Positions 10,756 through 20,959 of a DNA stretch of 64,000 nt are shown in pieces (position 1 is the first letter of the stretch; each line of letters opens with the position of its first letter). The notes under the pieces are model-generated. The model saw only the letters and a program-made list of their open reading frames with translations, did no database searches and had not been told where the DNA came from. Source of the stretch: Megalonaias nervosa (taxonomy: Eukaryota > Mollusca > Bivalvia > Unionida > Unionidae). Location: NCBI GenBank assembly GCA_016617855.1, contig JAECUM010009283.1, positions 17,899 through 81,898 on the forward strand. Direction: 5' to 3'. Made by a program: the position numbers and the translations under genes.

Positions 10756-11109
10756 ATGTCTCAGGTACGGAGGGTTATCATAGACTGCGCAGTGACTCAG
10801 GAAACCACTGGTAGCAATTGCGATGATATAGTAAAGAAAAAATTAGCTGATTATCAGCGATCTGACAAAAAAAGTAAGCGTGACTTTGACCTCGATGTTA
10901 AGTTTATCATGACGCTGAAACAACAACAAAATAATCACTGTGCTTGCTGCAACACAGTGCTGTTGTGGCAGTATTCTTCTAATGACCCACGAGAATTTAA
11001 CGTTGATAGAATTAATTGTAGTCTCGGTAATACACGCGAATATGTGATGTTGACATGTCTTGAGTGTAATCGACGTAGGGGCGCTGATGTCCTGCTTTCA
11101 CAGACGTGA
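10756..11109 (+). pseudogene. HNH/zinc-type C-terminal domain of the replication protein
   Basis: This region is in the same frame as the helicase end, separated from it only by TGA codons, so it is most likely the C-terminus of the same protein. It contains CACCNTVLLW, then FNVDRIN, then CLECNRRRGAD: two CxxC pairs around a D-R-I segment, as in HNH nucleases of the zinc-bound type. It would bind or cut DNA during replication. Its stop (TGA 11,107-11,109) overlaps by 12 bases the stop of the integrase gene on the other strand, giving a tight tail-to-tail arrangement. Taken alone it could be called a separate 117-residue HNH gene. Confidence 0.65.
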
Positions 11110-12085
11110 AGGCTGTGGTAATTGTGTATTTTCAGGAATTATTTGTAATTGTTCGCGTACAAATCCGCGTTCAGGTGCAGTTGAATCTAGTCTGTAGATT
11201 GCAGGTCTAGCCGTGGATCTTACCACGCTGGAAATTTTATGTGTGGTCACACTCCAAATTGGATCAGTTGCTCTTTTTTTTACCCCCTTCAAGTTTACCA
11301 GGTTCATATAAATATCTTAGAGTCACATTACCTAGTACTAGTTGTTTTGAGAAAGAGTCACGTCGTTGTACCGGTATATGTTTTGTTTTTTTGGTGATCG
11401 CATTGTTGAGTTTCATGGCAGTTCCACGAGTAATTTCATTATTTAACGCAGCTATCACACTTGGTAGTCGTCTTGCAACCCATTCACGAGATCTCTTATC
11501 CCCAGACTTAAGGTCAGCGGATATTTCCTTCGCATACTGATATCCAAACAATCGCTCAGCAAGTGTTCGATTAAATCGCTGAACGATTGCCTGATCGTGA
11601 TGAATTGCGGTGTGTCCTCGTCTGATTTTAACGTTATGTTGTTTTATCAGAGATGTTACTGCAGCAAGAAATTCTTTTCCAGGATCAACCTGTAGCAGCT
11701 GTGGCCATCGCAAGGGTCCTCGTTGATAAATTCGTTCAAACGCAGATGCAACTTCGGTTAGTGGTTCTGCTTCTTTATATATATACTTGCAACGTCAACG
11801 ACAGTCATCGCGTATTTGTATGTGCTCGATTGACGTCAAGGTGTTTTAATTGTATCGTGCGGTAAAAACAAAATATCTGCCTGATGAACTTCATTGGAGC
11901 GCTGACATCAAAATGTGCGTACTGAACTTTTGTAGGTGGTAGTAGATAAATTTGCCATATTGCCTGTTGTGCTAACCAATTTTCAGCAACAGAACGTGTG
12001 ACATTTGCTGCATCAGCAAGTTTACTAATCGCTACTCTACCCTTTCAATATCCTCTTGGGCTGTAATAAATCGATTCCATTATAA
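11098..12085 (-). pseudogene. Retroviral-type (rve) integrase of Polinton-like element
   Basis: The gene encodes a DDE integrase that would insert the element. Reading leftward on the minus strand there is an N-terminal helix-turn-helix-like piece (ISKLADAANVTRSVAENWL, near 12,040-11,985), then HQADILFLPHD, then a 149-codon ORF (11,713-11,264) with VDPGKEF, HHDQAIVQRFNRTLAERL and a basic C-terminus. A frame change in the A/T run near 11,280 leads to the last part, ending at a TGA (11,098-11,100). The catalytic Glu expected just before RFNRTL is Gln here. There are several stops in the N-terminal half. The second element has the homologue at 58,454-59,060. Confidence 0.8.
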
Positions 12086-12175
12086 TAGTTATCTATGATT
12101 AATTACTAGCCCCTAGCACTAGTTTACCTTTCATCGCAGATCTTACCAGCCAGTTAGCTAGTGATTCTCTGAGAT

Positions 12176-12535
12176 TTATTTTTTTACAGACTTTAACGTG
12201 TGTATCAACTTCACGTCTGCAATATGTCGTTGTTGTAGATCGGGATTTTTATAAGCGACATCATGAACCTGGCACGCTTGATCAATAGCATTTATTGGAT
12301 ACTCTCCAGGTCTTGGTTGGCCTCGTTCGTCAACTCGGATATCAAAGTCGGGTTCCAGGACCACAATGATTATATCCAGGAAAATGTTTTTGCTCTTGGA
12401 TATTTAGCCCATGGAGGTCCTGGTAATTTTGCCCATGAAGCAGCGATATCACCGCCTGTTTCATTAGAGATAAATCTGTATTTGCTTGTACCACATTTTA
12501 CACACTTGCCTGCACGTTTTTTTTTTATTATTGTT
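12176..12535 (-). pseudogene. Parvovirus-type phospholipase A2 with N-terminal zinc knuckle
   Basis: On the minus strand the first part shows a CVKC zinc-knuckle-like pair and LPGPPWAKYPRAKTFSW. Another frame contains the Gly-rich calcium-loop segment CGPGT. The 62-codon ORF at 12,364-12,176 carries INAIDQACQVHDVAYKN, whose His-Asp pair is the catalytic dyad of group XIII-like PLA2 enzymes, followed by ADVKLIHTL. Such domains let non-enveloped viruses cross endosomal membranes by cleaving phospholipids. The calcium loop and catalytic helix lie in different frames, so the copy is broken. It lies between integrase and packaging ATPase. Confidence 0.7.
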
Positions 12536-12611
12536 GTTAATCCACTGGTCGGGGTGGGTGCTCTACATCAAACACAATATAAATTCATATTATTTATTAT
12601 ATTTCTACAAC

Positions 12612-13220
12612 ATGGATATCATTGATATCTCAGAGACGCGAAAGCAAGAGCCAGTCAAGCATCATGTAGCGCTACCAAATTTTATCAGAGCAATTATCAT
12701 AGGTCCATCTGGGTCTGGTAAGACGCAATTGTTGCTTAATCTGATACTGAGATGGCTCAAGTGAGATAAGTTGTATTTAGTGGCACCATCTGTAGATGAT
12801 CAGCGATGCTACGATGTGCTTAAAGATTTTAATGAAGAAGCGAAGTCGGATGAAGACGGTAATGATATTATTGATTTTATCACCGATATTGATGAAGCAC
12901 CATCTGTAGATGATCTTGATGGATGTATTAATAATCTCGTAGTATACGATGATGTGATGCTAGACAAACAATCAAATCCAGCTCGGATATTTTCCCGAGG
13001 CAGACACAAAAACACCAATAGTATATATGTTGCTCAGCGATATATGCAAATACCTAGAGATAAGTGCAGTCTTCTGGTTGTGTTTAATGGAGTCGATACA
13101 CATGCTCTGCGAAACATCCACCAGACTTGGTGTTCAGGGGACATGGATATGATTAAGTTTAAAAACTTCTTCTCGCGCGCAAGCTACCCCACACGGATTT
13201 ATCACGATAAATTGACATGA
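12612..13220 (+). pseudogene. A32-like genome-packaging ATPase (one in-frame stop)
   Basis: The start is ATG 12,612 (MDIIDISETRKQ), at the head of a frame that stays open except for one TGA at 12,762-12,764 and ends with a TGA at 13,218-13,220, about 202 codons. Walker A is IIGPSGSGKTQ (about codons 33-43), Walker B is NLVVYDDVM, and a sensor-like segment reads SIYVAQRYMQIPR. These are the hallmarks of the FtsK/HerA-superfamily packaging ATPases of Polintons and nucleocytoplasmic large DNA viruses, which pump DNA into preformed capsids. It is the best-preserved gene of the left element: a single substitution explains its loss of frame. Confidence 0.85.
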
Positions 13221-13272
13221 TCCTCGGTCGAGATATCGCATTGGACTCGATAAAATTTTTGGTTGAGAAAGA

Positions 13273-13445
13273 CAGCAGCAGAGGGGGTGACGACAAACAT
13301 TGAGTGCCCAGGTAGGTAAACGAGAAAATAACCCGATTAGAGAGAAATCTCGGTCGGTTTGACCTGGTATTTTCGTTTTCGTAGGAGGCTTTATTTTCAA
13401 GAATAACTTGTTCCAAAAGTTGTAGGATTTACCCCCTCTGCTGCT
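13273..13445. repeat. Perfect 16-bp inverted repeat around a 141-bp spacer
   Basis: CAGCAGCAGAGGGGGT at 13,273-13,288 is exactly inverted at 13,430-13,445 (ACCCCCTCTGCTGCTG). It lies between the ATPase stop and the foldback element. It could mark an element end or a transcription hairpin. The spacer has no ORF of note. Confidence 0.8.
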
Positions 13446-13446
13446 G

Positions 13447-14573
13447 GTCCAATCAGAACGTTGCCGTTGACATTTTAATGTCATATGTTCAGAATTCCAA
13501 TTTCACATGTTGCAACAAAAATGCTTGTCTTTAAAGTTCCGTTTTCAAGGTCGAGATTTTATATTGTATCTGTTGAATTAAACAAAAGTAGTTGAAAGTT
13601 ATATTTTCTATGTCGAGGTTTTAGATTGTGTCGTTCGAATTACACAGCGGTGGTTGAAATTTCAATGTCATACGTCGAGAATTCCTAATTTACGTATTGA
13701 TTCAAAGAATTTATGTTGAAACTTCCATTTCATATGTTGAATATTTAGATTTCAACTGCTGAATTACACAGCACTGGTTGAAAATTCGATGTCCAATGTC
13801 GAGTTTTTAGATTGTATCTTCTGAAATACATGGCGGTTGTTGAAATTTTAATGTCATATGTCGAGAGTTTCAATTTAACATTTTGAAAACATTGATTATG
13901 CTGAAAGTTCCATTTCGTACGTTTAGTTTTTAGATTGTATCTGTTGAATTACACAGCGGTGGTTGAACATTTTATTGTACTTGTATGAATTGTTATTTTT
14001 ATATGGTGAAATGATGTGTTGGTATTGAAAGTAAGATTACACAATGCCCACATAAACAGTTCACAATAATACAGAGCATAAGGATAGATCATTCGTGTAT
14101 TCAGTTCTGAGGCGCCATTACATTTCATGCATTTACAGTTTGAAAGTTACCATTACAGGTCGAAAATTACTATGAATTTCTTCGCTAGCGGTCGCTATCG
14201 TGAACGGACCGCATTATTTTTAAACAAGGAGGCTGCTTCTCGTTGCTGTGAAATTCAACAGATGAAATGTAAATACTCGCCATATGAAATGGACTTTCAT
14301 CCCAAATAGTTACATACAACGTGTGAAGTAGGGATTCTCGACATGTGATATTGAAATTTCAACCACCGCTGTGTAATTTAAAATATACACTGTAAAACGT
14401 AGACATAGGAAATAGAACTTTAAACCTCCACTGTATAATGCAACACATAAAATCTAAAATCTCGATCTAGAAAATGGAACTTTAAGGATATGCAGTTTGA
14501 TCCAACACGTGATATTGGATTTCTCGACTACGACATCGAAATTTCAACTGCAACTTTCCCATTGGACCCGCTT
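13447..14573. mobile_element. Foldback element made of inverted arrays of 62-bp repeats
   Basis: The left arm (about 13,447-13,990) contains diverged tandem units of about 62 bases. The marker ACACAGCGGTGGTTGAA recurs at about 13,641, 13,765, 13,827 and 13,950. The right arm (about 14,320-14,573) holds the same units inverted (TTCAACCACCGCTGTGTAAT). The outer ends match: GGTCCAAT on the left and ATTGGACC on the right, followed inward by related sequence. The core of about 330 bases shows no recognisable gene. Long modular inverted repeats of this kind are typical of foldback transposons. I could not find a clear target duplication. Confidence 0.65.
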
Positions 14574-15105
14574 TTGTCCGCTACGGCGCCTCATAATAGC
14601 CCATTTCAATATTTTGTTCCAGTTCTCAGTTGTGCTTTCTTATTCGTTCAAAACAAACTTAAAGCTAAACCCAAAACCAGTCTCACATTCTCTGCATTTC
14701 CGGTTGTTTGTAACGGAAAATATTGAACTATATCCGAGTAAAGAATTCCCGGCAAAACAATCCTATGGAGATGACAAATTTTACAAATATGTGCTAACTG
14801 TTCTCTGATATCTGCGATATTTAAAATATTTTTTGAGAACTTTCTTCAAAGTTGCAGACTACTTTAAACCGAATCCGTCATAACAGCAAAATCGTTGCTG
14901 GGGAATGAAGCTTTAAGGACCTTTCACCAAATCATATTTACACTGTACGTCTCAGAAACGAGCACCGTAGACCGCTCGGTTTTTATTTGCATGATGACAG
15001 AGTGATGTTAAACTTACATAATGTATATTAAGTTGATATATTTATGGTCACATAAGGTATTCAGAATATAAGCAGACGTTCATACAAACAAAAAGCAAAT
15101 GTGTA
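14574..15105. other. Non-coding stretch, nothing recognised
   Basis: AT-rich unique-looking DNA. Short ORFs at its left edge overlap the foldback arm and carry no domain. Confidence 0.6.
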
Positions 15106-15314
15106 CTGGTTAGAGACCAATTTTCGCCGCGTACCAATTCTCGCCATAATAATAACTCTGTTAATAATATTACCTGATGCTTATTTTCGATCGGGCTTGT
15201 CAGCTATAATCACTCTTTTTATTTTTTAAACAGGAACCAAAACTTTGCGTGCGGTCGCGAGTTATTATTAATATGGCGACAATTGGTACGCGGCGAGAAG
15301 TGGTCTCTAACCAG
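15106..15314. mobile_element. MITE with ~55-bp inverted repeats, TA duplication
   Basis: A 209-bp element with long terminal inverted repeats beginning CTGGTTAGAGACCA on the left and ending TGGTCTCTAACCAG on the right. The arms are near-identical for about 55 bases (including CGCCGCGTACCAATT and AATTGGTACGCGGCG). TA dinucleotides flank both ends (15,104-15,105 and 15,315-15,316), the Tc1/mariner-type duplication. It has no coding capacity. Confidence 0.85.
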
Positions 15315-17134
15315 TACGGTTGTATTGAACAACTCGTGAGCTTTGCAAAAGCTGAAAGTCTCGCTATGTCCAATTTATTGTTTGATTGATCTGCAAATGT
15401 AGTGGCAGGGAATAAAGTAGGTTAGAATATTGTTCCATATAATCAGCTTCCATTTCTTGCTGACTCGGACCCCCCCCCCCCTTAATTGGTGGAAAGTAAT
15501 TACCTGCCACAATAGTCCTACATGTAAGACCACAATGCTGATAGTTATGTTGTGGGCATCTGGGTCTTACTGCCTAACAGATGGTGCTGTGTAGCATGTT
15601 TTGATGTCGACTAACATTGTAACGAAAGTCAAATTTTCATGGATATCTCACGCAACTGGCAACCAATAACAATGCTTTTCTACAAAGTGAAGTGATAATG
15701 TTTTAGTCAGACTTTACTTACTCTGATGTCTTTTCTCTAATAAATTCAAATTCTCACAAAAGAAATTGACCTTTTTACAAGTTTTGTTGGCCTACATTTC
15801 AGTTGGCTGGAAAGCAATGAAAGCAGGTGAATGCCAAAATCGGGTTAAGTTGAAATATTATTCTTTAATGAAACGAATAAAAATATATTATGCCTATATT
15901 ATGCAATGTTTCATTTCATTCAAGAAACATATCCCCCACATGAACCTACTTGAACATACTTTGGCATACCTCAACTACAGTCGCATTTCAACAAATTGAA
16001 ATGTATGTCAATGGAACATGAAAATGTGTCCATTTGATAGTGTCAGATTTTGATTCCACCAGGATAAAAACAGCACAGTATGTATATTAATCACAAATCA
16101 ATTTGTGGAAGAGTGTCCATATGGGCTGCCAAGTGTGTGAGATATTCTGAAACTTTGACTACTCGTTCCAATGTCAACCAATATCAGAACACGCTATACA
16201 AGGCCGTTTTTTGGTTAGTAAGACGTAGCACTAAAACATAAATAACATGTGATACGTCTTACATTGTAGGACTACTGCCACAACTACAAGATAGCTCAAA
16301 ATTATTTAATTCCTTCATACCTCACAAATTTTAAACCATTTCTGGATCTATCCACACACAAATGTGTAATTTGGGAAAATGTAGCCAGTTGCAAGTGCAA
16401 TTTTAAATCATGCACAGATTGGAAACTCTCACTTGTATTATTTGCATTCTCTATAGCTCTTATGTGAAATTCCCAGGGCTACCACACTATAGTGCTTTTT
16501 ACATGTGGTGAATTGTTTGCACTGTAAACCATGCAGACAGTTTAATTTTAGAACACAAAAGCGTAAATTTTACAATTCTATACATGTGATAGAACGGAGA
16601 GGTCAGTGTAGGACAAATAAGGAGATTTGCAAAGTTTGGTCAGGAGTTTTGACTTCAAAAGAGGGAGTATTTTCAATGAGGATTGCAAATTTTTCATTGT
16701 GGCACATGTCTTCAAGTTTCTGATCCCACTAAATATCCAAAGCTTGGGGCACTTTGTAAGTAGTTTTTGTCAGTTGGTATGAGAACTTTTGTGTGATTTC
16801 AATGAATATTATTTAGACTAGATCTGAAAAATGATCTCAGAGGTCTCAGAAATGCCTAATCACATGTATTTGGATGTAAATTTATTATCTGGGACGCAGA
16901 AAATCACTTGTTTGGAAATCCTCCATATGCATGCAATAGCTGGACAGCAAATTTAATGACTTGCCAGGCCTACTTCAGCCACCTGCTGTGTGGGAAAATG
17001 TGTGGATCAAGTGATCATTTTAGCTGTGTTGATATTTAATATGACAAATTTCAGTGGCTGAAAGACCCCCAGATGTTGATGTTGTCAGTATGAGAGTATA
17101 TCAGAAGAACATGGCGCAATAACTAGGCAGCAAG
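15315..17134. other. Non-coding stretch, no supported gene
   Basis: It contains a short poly-C run (about 15,471-15,481) and AT-rich sequence. Small ORFs (for example 16,505-16,723) have no domain or coding look. The last 150 bases weakly resemble 26,975-27,090 on the other side of the Tigger element. Confidence 0.5.
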
Positions 17135-18189
17135 TACCATATATACTCGTGTATAAGCCGAATAATTTAGGAAAAAAATAAAGCCTGGAAGGGGGGGGGT
17201 CGGCTTATCTGTGGGCCAAGGTCTAATTGCCAAAAATAAGATCACATGTCTAATGATGCCACATGGCTCATATAATACGTGCTCTCTTGAAGTGAAACAA
17301 GTATTTTTTCTAACTTAACTGGTAGGATAAGGAATGAAAAACATGTATTACCGTACTTGACATCTATTTGACAGATGTCCACCCACCAGAAGATGCAGCC
17401 ATACATGTTATTTGAGCCACAGTGGTACATGTATTTTCCAAAAGAACCACCATATTACTAATCTCTCAATCAAGTATTTAACCCTCAACTAATCAGTAAT
17501 CATTGAGCTCTGTGGTACCGTACAAATGCACGCTAGCTTATTTCAGTGTTAATATGAAAAGAAACTAAATAAAAAGATTTAAGAATTTTTATACTGAAGG
17601 TATTTACGACACAAACATTTTTGGTATGGAGAGTAGAAATACATGTACGATAGTCTTAAAGCAACCATAGCAAGAGGCTCCATAGGGGCTTGTTGCATGC
17701 ACACCTAGGAAGGGTAAATAACAGGCAAGTAGCATACAAGAGTCGGCGTGATTAATTGTTAAAAATATAATTTGAGAGATTTCTTTGACAGGTGTTTTAG
17801 AAGTAAACGGCAGCCACAGTTTATCTTCTCCTGTTGTTTAGCTCTTTGTAAAGCAAAGTTGTTTGTTAGCAGTAGAGTGTTGTACAATAACTACAGGTAT
17901 GCTTAATCTGTGGTAAATGCCTCGGGGATAATGGGTTTGTTTTTTTGTACAATGACTGGTAAATGCCTCAGGGATAATGGGTTTGTATTGTTGCACAATG
18001 CCAATGACTTTACTAATACATACCAACTCTCAGATGTATTGTTTAATGAGATAAGGTAGTGGACATGGTTTCTGCTCAAAGTTATAACTGTCACAATACT
18101 TGAACAGTGTCCACACTGAAAACCAATCATATTTTGGTCCACTGAATCACGCTACTGGTAGTTAAAAAAAACCATAAAAAAATAAAACA

Positions 18190-19618
18190 ATGATAAATAA
18201 TTATCCAATACAAATATTGAATATGCAGAAGCAAATAACAACTGTGCCGCAGCACACAAATTTTGTGTGAATGAGAAGCAAGTATGGGAATGGCAAAAAA
18301 GCAAAGCAGTATTGGAAGAAATGCCAAGAACCAAGAAGGCTTGTCAGACTGGGATCACCTCATTCCCTGAGTGGGAGAAAGAACTCACTGATTTTGTAAG
18401 TGAATGTCGACAAAATGGATACATTGTCACATGAACTGCAATTCGTCTGCGTGCTATGCAGATAGCGAAAGATGACGAATACAAGATGGCAGATTCCAGA
18501 TTTGTTGCATCAGCTGGTTGGTATTCTCGTTTTATGAACTGCATGGTTTCTGCCTCAGGCAGTGAACAAAGATAGCTCAAAAGCTACCAAAAGACTTGGA
18601 AGAAAAAATTGAATCATTTCAGCAGTTCATCATTAAATGCAGAAAGAAGTGCTCATTTGAACTATCACAAATCGGAAATATGGATGAGATGCCTATGACC
18701 TTTGACTTACCAAGCAATAAAACAGTCAGTGCTGTTGGTGAGAAAGCTATTCTGATAAAAACAACCGGCCATGAAAAAACACATTTCATGGTTGTTTTGG
18801 CCTATTTAGCTGATGGATCAAAGCTGCCTCCTGTCATAATTTTCAAAAGAAAGACACTGCCAAAAAGCATGAAATTTCAGGCTGGTGTCATCGTTCATGC
18901 ACATGAAAAGGTAAAGATGGACGAAAGTGGAATGATTGACTGGTTGGAGAAAGTCTGGAACAAGAGGCCAAGTGCACTTCTTCAGAAATCTTCAATGCTT
19001 GTCTGGGACATGTTTCGAGTACACAAGACAGACGAAGTCAAAAAGGCCGCAAAGAAAATGAAAACTACATTGGCTGTGATACCAGGAGGTTTAACATCAG
19101 TGTTACAACCTCTTGATGTCTGCCTTAACAAGCCGTTTAAAGACAGGTTATGAAAGATGTGACCCAAATGGGTTTGTTCAGATGCAGTGAAGATGACAAA
19201 AGCCAGGAATTTCATGAGGCCAGACATCGACTTGGTCGCCAAGTGGGTCAAAGATGCATGGGACTAAATTCCATCGGAAATGATTGCCAAATCATTTCAA
19301 AAGTGTTGTATCAGCAATGCCATGGATAGAACTGAGGATGATGCCATATTTGAATCAGACAATGACGAGGAGAATGAGAAGCAGAACGACACACTATCGG
19401 ATGACCCTGATGACAGTGGTGACGTATACAATGACAGCATACCCATAACAGATGCAGAGTTTTATGAACTGTTTGGCAATTCCGATACTGAGCCAGATTT
19501 TGAAAATTCTAAAAATGATAGAACTTCTATAATTCAGGATTTTAGCATGATGATTTTATTATTTCAATTAAGACTTAACATTGAAGATAAATTGTTTTTA
19601 TTTCAACACATAAATTAG
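18190..19618 (+). pseudogene. pogo/Tigger transposase (CENP-B HTH plus DDE), decayed
   Basis: The product would bind the element ends and move it by cut-and-paste into TA sites. The N-terminal part (18,190-18,560) shows helix-turn-helix CENP-B-type sequence (FCVNEKQVWEWQKSK and DFVSECRQNGYIVT), with a stop at about 18,432. The 185-codon ORF at 18,596-19,153 carries the DDE_1 catalytic blocks NMDEMPMTFD (first Asp), LVWDMFRVHKTDEVK (second Asp) and PGGLTSVLQPLDVCLNKPF (third Asp). The C-terminal ORF 19,280-19,618 has the acidic tail usual in the family (ITDAEFYELFGNSDTEPDF). Stops and a frame change between the ORFs mean the enzyme is inactive. Confidence 0.85.
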
Positions 19619-19810
19619 CTTTCTTACTTTCATGTTCATTAAGTTTGAAGATAATATTTATTTTAGTAATGTGATTTGCCTAAATAAATGTATTTAGAAC
19701 TCGCTTTGTGCATCTTGTGATGTAGTCTAGAACTTATGGGTCATCTTATCCACAGGTTGTACACTTTTTAATATTTTTACCTATTCAGTTTGGGGGGTCG
19801 GCTTATATGC

Positions 19811-20899
19811 TGTTACGTATAGGCTCGTTCAGAAGTAACAAAAGAAAAGAGTGAAACCAACAGGCTTTATAAGTTTTAAGAAAAATAATTTATTTCCTTA
19901 GAAAACATTGTGAAAAGGTGAAAATAGAAAATAGGACTTACAGTTTGTGAAGATAATCCAAACATTTATCCTAAAATTGAAAAAAAAATACAAGTCCTAT
20001 CACTAAATAGTTCTAACTGAATCCAAGTTTGAATCTCGACGAGGTTCCAAGATGGAGGATGATGACGTCAGGTGAAGTCTTTATACGAATGTCAAGAGTT
20101 CCACATTGAACCACAACTTGTAATGTTCCAGTTTAGAATAAATTTCCACTGAATGTCTTTGTCCTACAACTTTTATACAAAGGAATCACTTGTATAGTTC
20201 TCCAGGAAATAAATTATTATACAGTAGAACCTGTCTTGAAAGACCACTTCTTTTGCCAAAACATTATGGTCTCTCAAGACAGGTGGTCTCCCATAACAGG
20301 TCACAATCCTATATAATCAATAAATTTGTGCATTAAGAATGTGGTCTCTCAAGACAGGTGGTCTCACATAGCAGTGGTCTTTCAAGATAGGTTTTACTGT
20401 ATTCTATAAAATAGATGAACTTCTGAACAAGCTGTCATCTGTGATAAAACATCACAAGCTCCAAAGATGTAAAATTACAACTCTTTATTGCACCTAATAG
20501 AAATATATGCTTCTTCTTGAAGGTATATTATACGACTTAACTATTTCACACGGATCTGAGTATTTTTAACTGAATTAAGACATCATTTCAGGCGCGCACG
20601 ATTGAACGCGTGGTTATTTCATCATCAAACAGCGCAGTAAACAATGTTTTACACGTAGGCCAGAAAATGACCTTGGCAATAACCAATCGTTTTCGCATAG
20701 TGTTTACTAAATCGACAAACCTCGGCAAGCTAAAATCGTGCTTATGCGAGTCATACTACGTTTTATATAAACATAATATCTCTTTCAAAAATATCAAATC
20801 CCGTGAAAATAATCATTACAATAAAATGTAATGATACAAAAATAAAATAAAAAGAATTTAAAATTAACACACAAGTAATTAAATTACATATTCGTAACA
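19811..20899 (-). repeat. 3' LTR (with MITE insertion)
   Basis: It starts TGTTACGTATAGG and ends ATTCGTAACA. It is about 1,089 bp long because a 178-bp MITE sits inside; without it the length matches the other LTR (906 bp). A CRE-like GATGACGTCAGG at about 20,057 is shared in position with the solo LTR. Confidence 0.9.
20222..20399. mobile_element. pogo-type MITE inside the 3' LTR
   Basis: A 178-bp insertion absent from the 5' LTR. Its ends are inverted (CAGTAGAACCTGTCTTGAAA on the left and its diverged complement ending GGTTTTACTG on the right), flanked by TA (20,220-20,221 and 20,400-20,401). CAGTARAACC ends are usual for pogo/Tigger relatives. Internal GTGGTCTCTCAAGACAGG repeats occur. 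No coding capacity. Confidence 0.85.
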
Positions 20900-20911
20900 C
20901 TTTCCTCCATA
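20900..20911 (-). other. Polypurine tract
   Basis: Directly inside the 3' LTR, the minus strand reads ATGGAGGAAAG before TGTTACG. This is a purine-rich run in the position of the plus-strand primer of LTR elements. Confidence 0.6.
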
Positions 20912-20959
20912 AAGAAAAAAGAAAGATTTATGTAATAAAGCTTTCATTTTGCCATATGT

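Noticed and set aside
14490..14808. Two overlapping ORFs in the foldback arm
   Set aside because: They arise from repeat units and show no domain.
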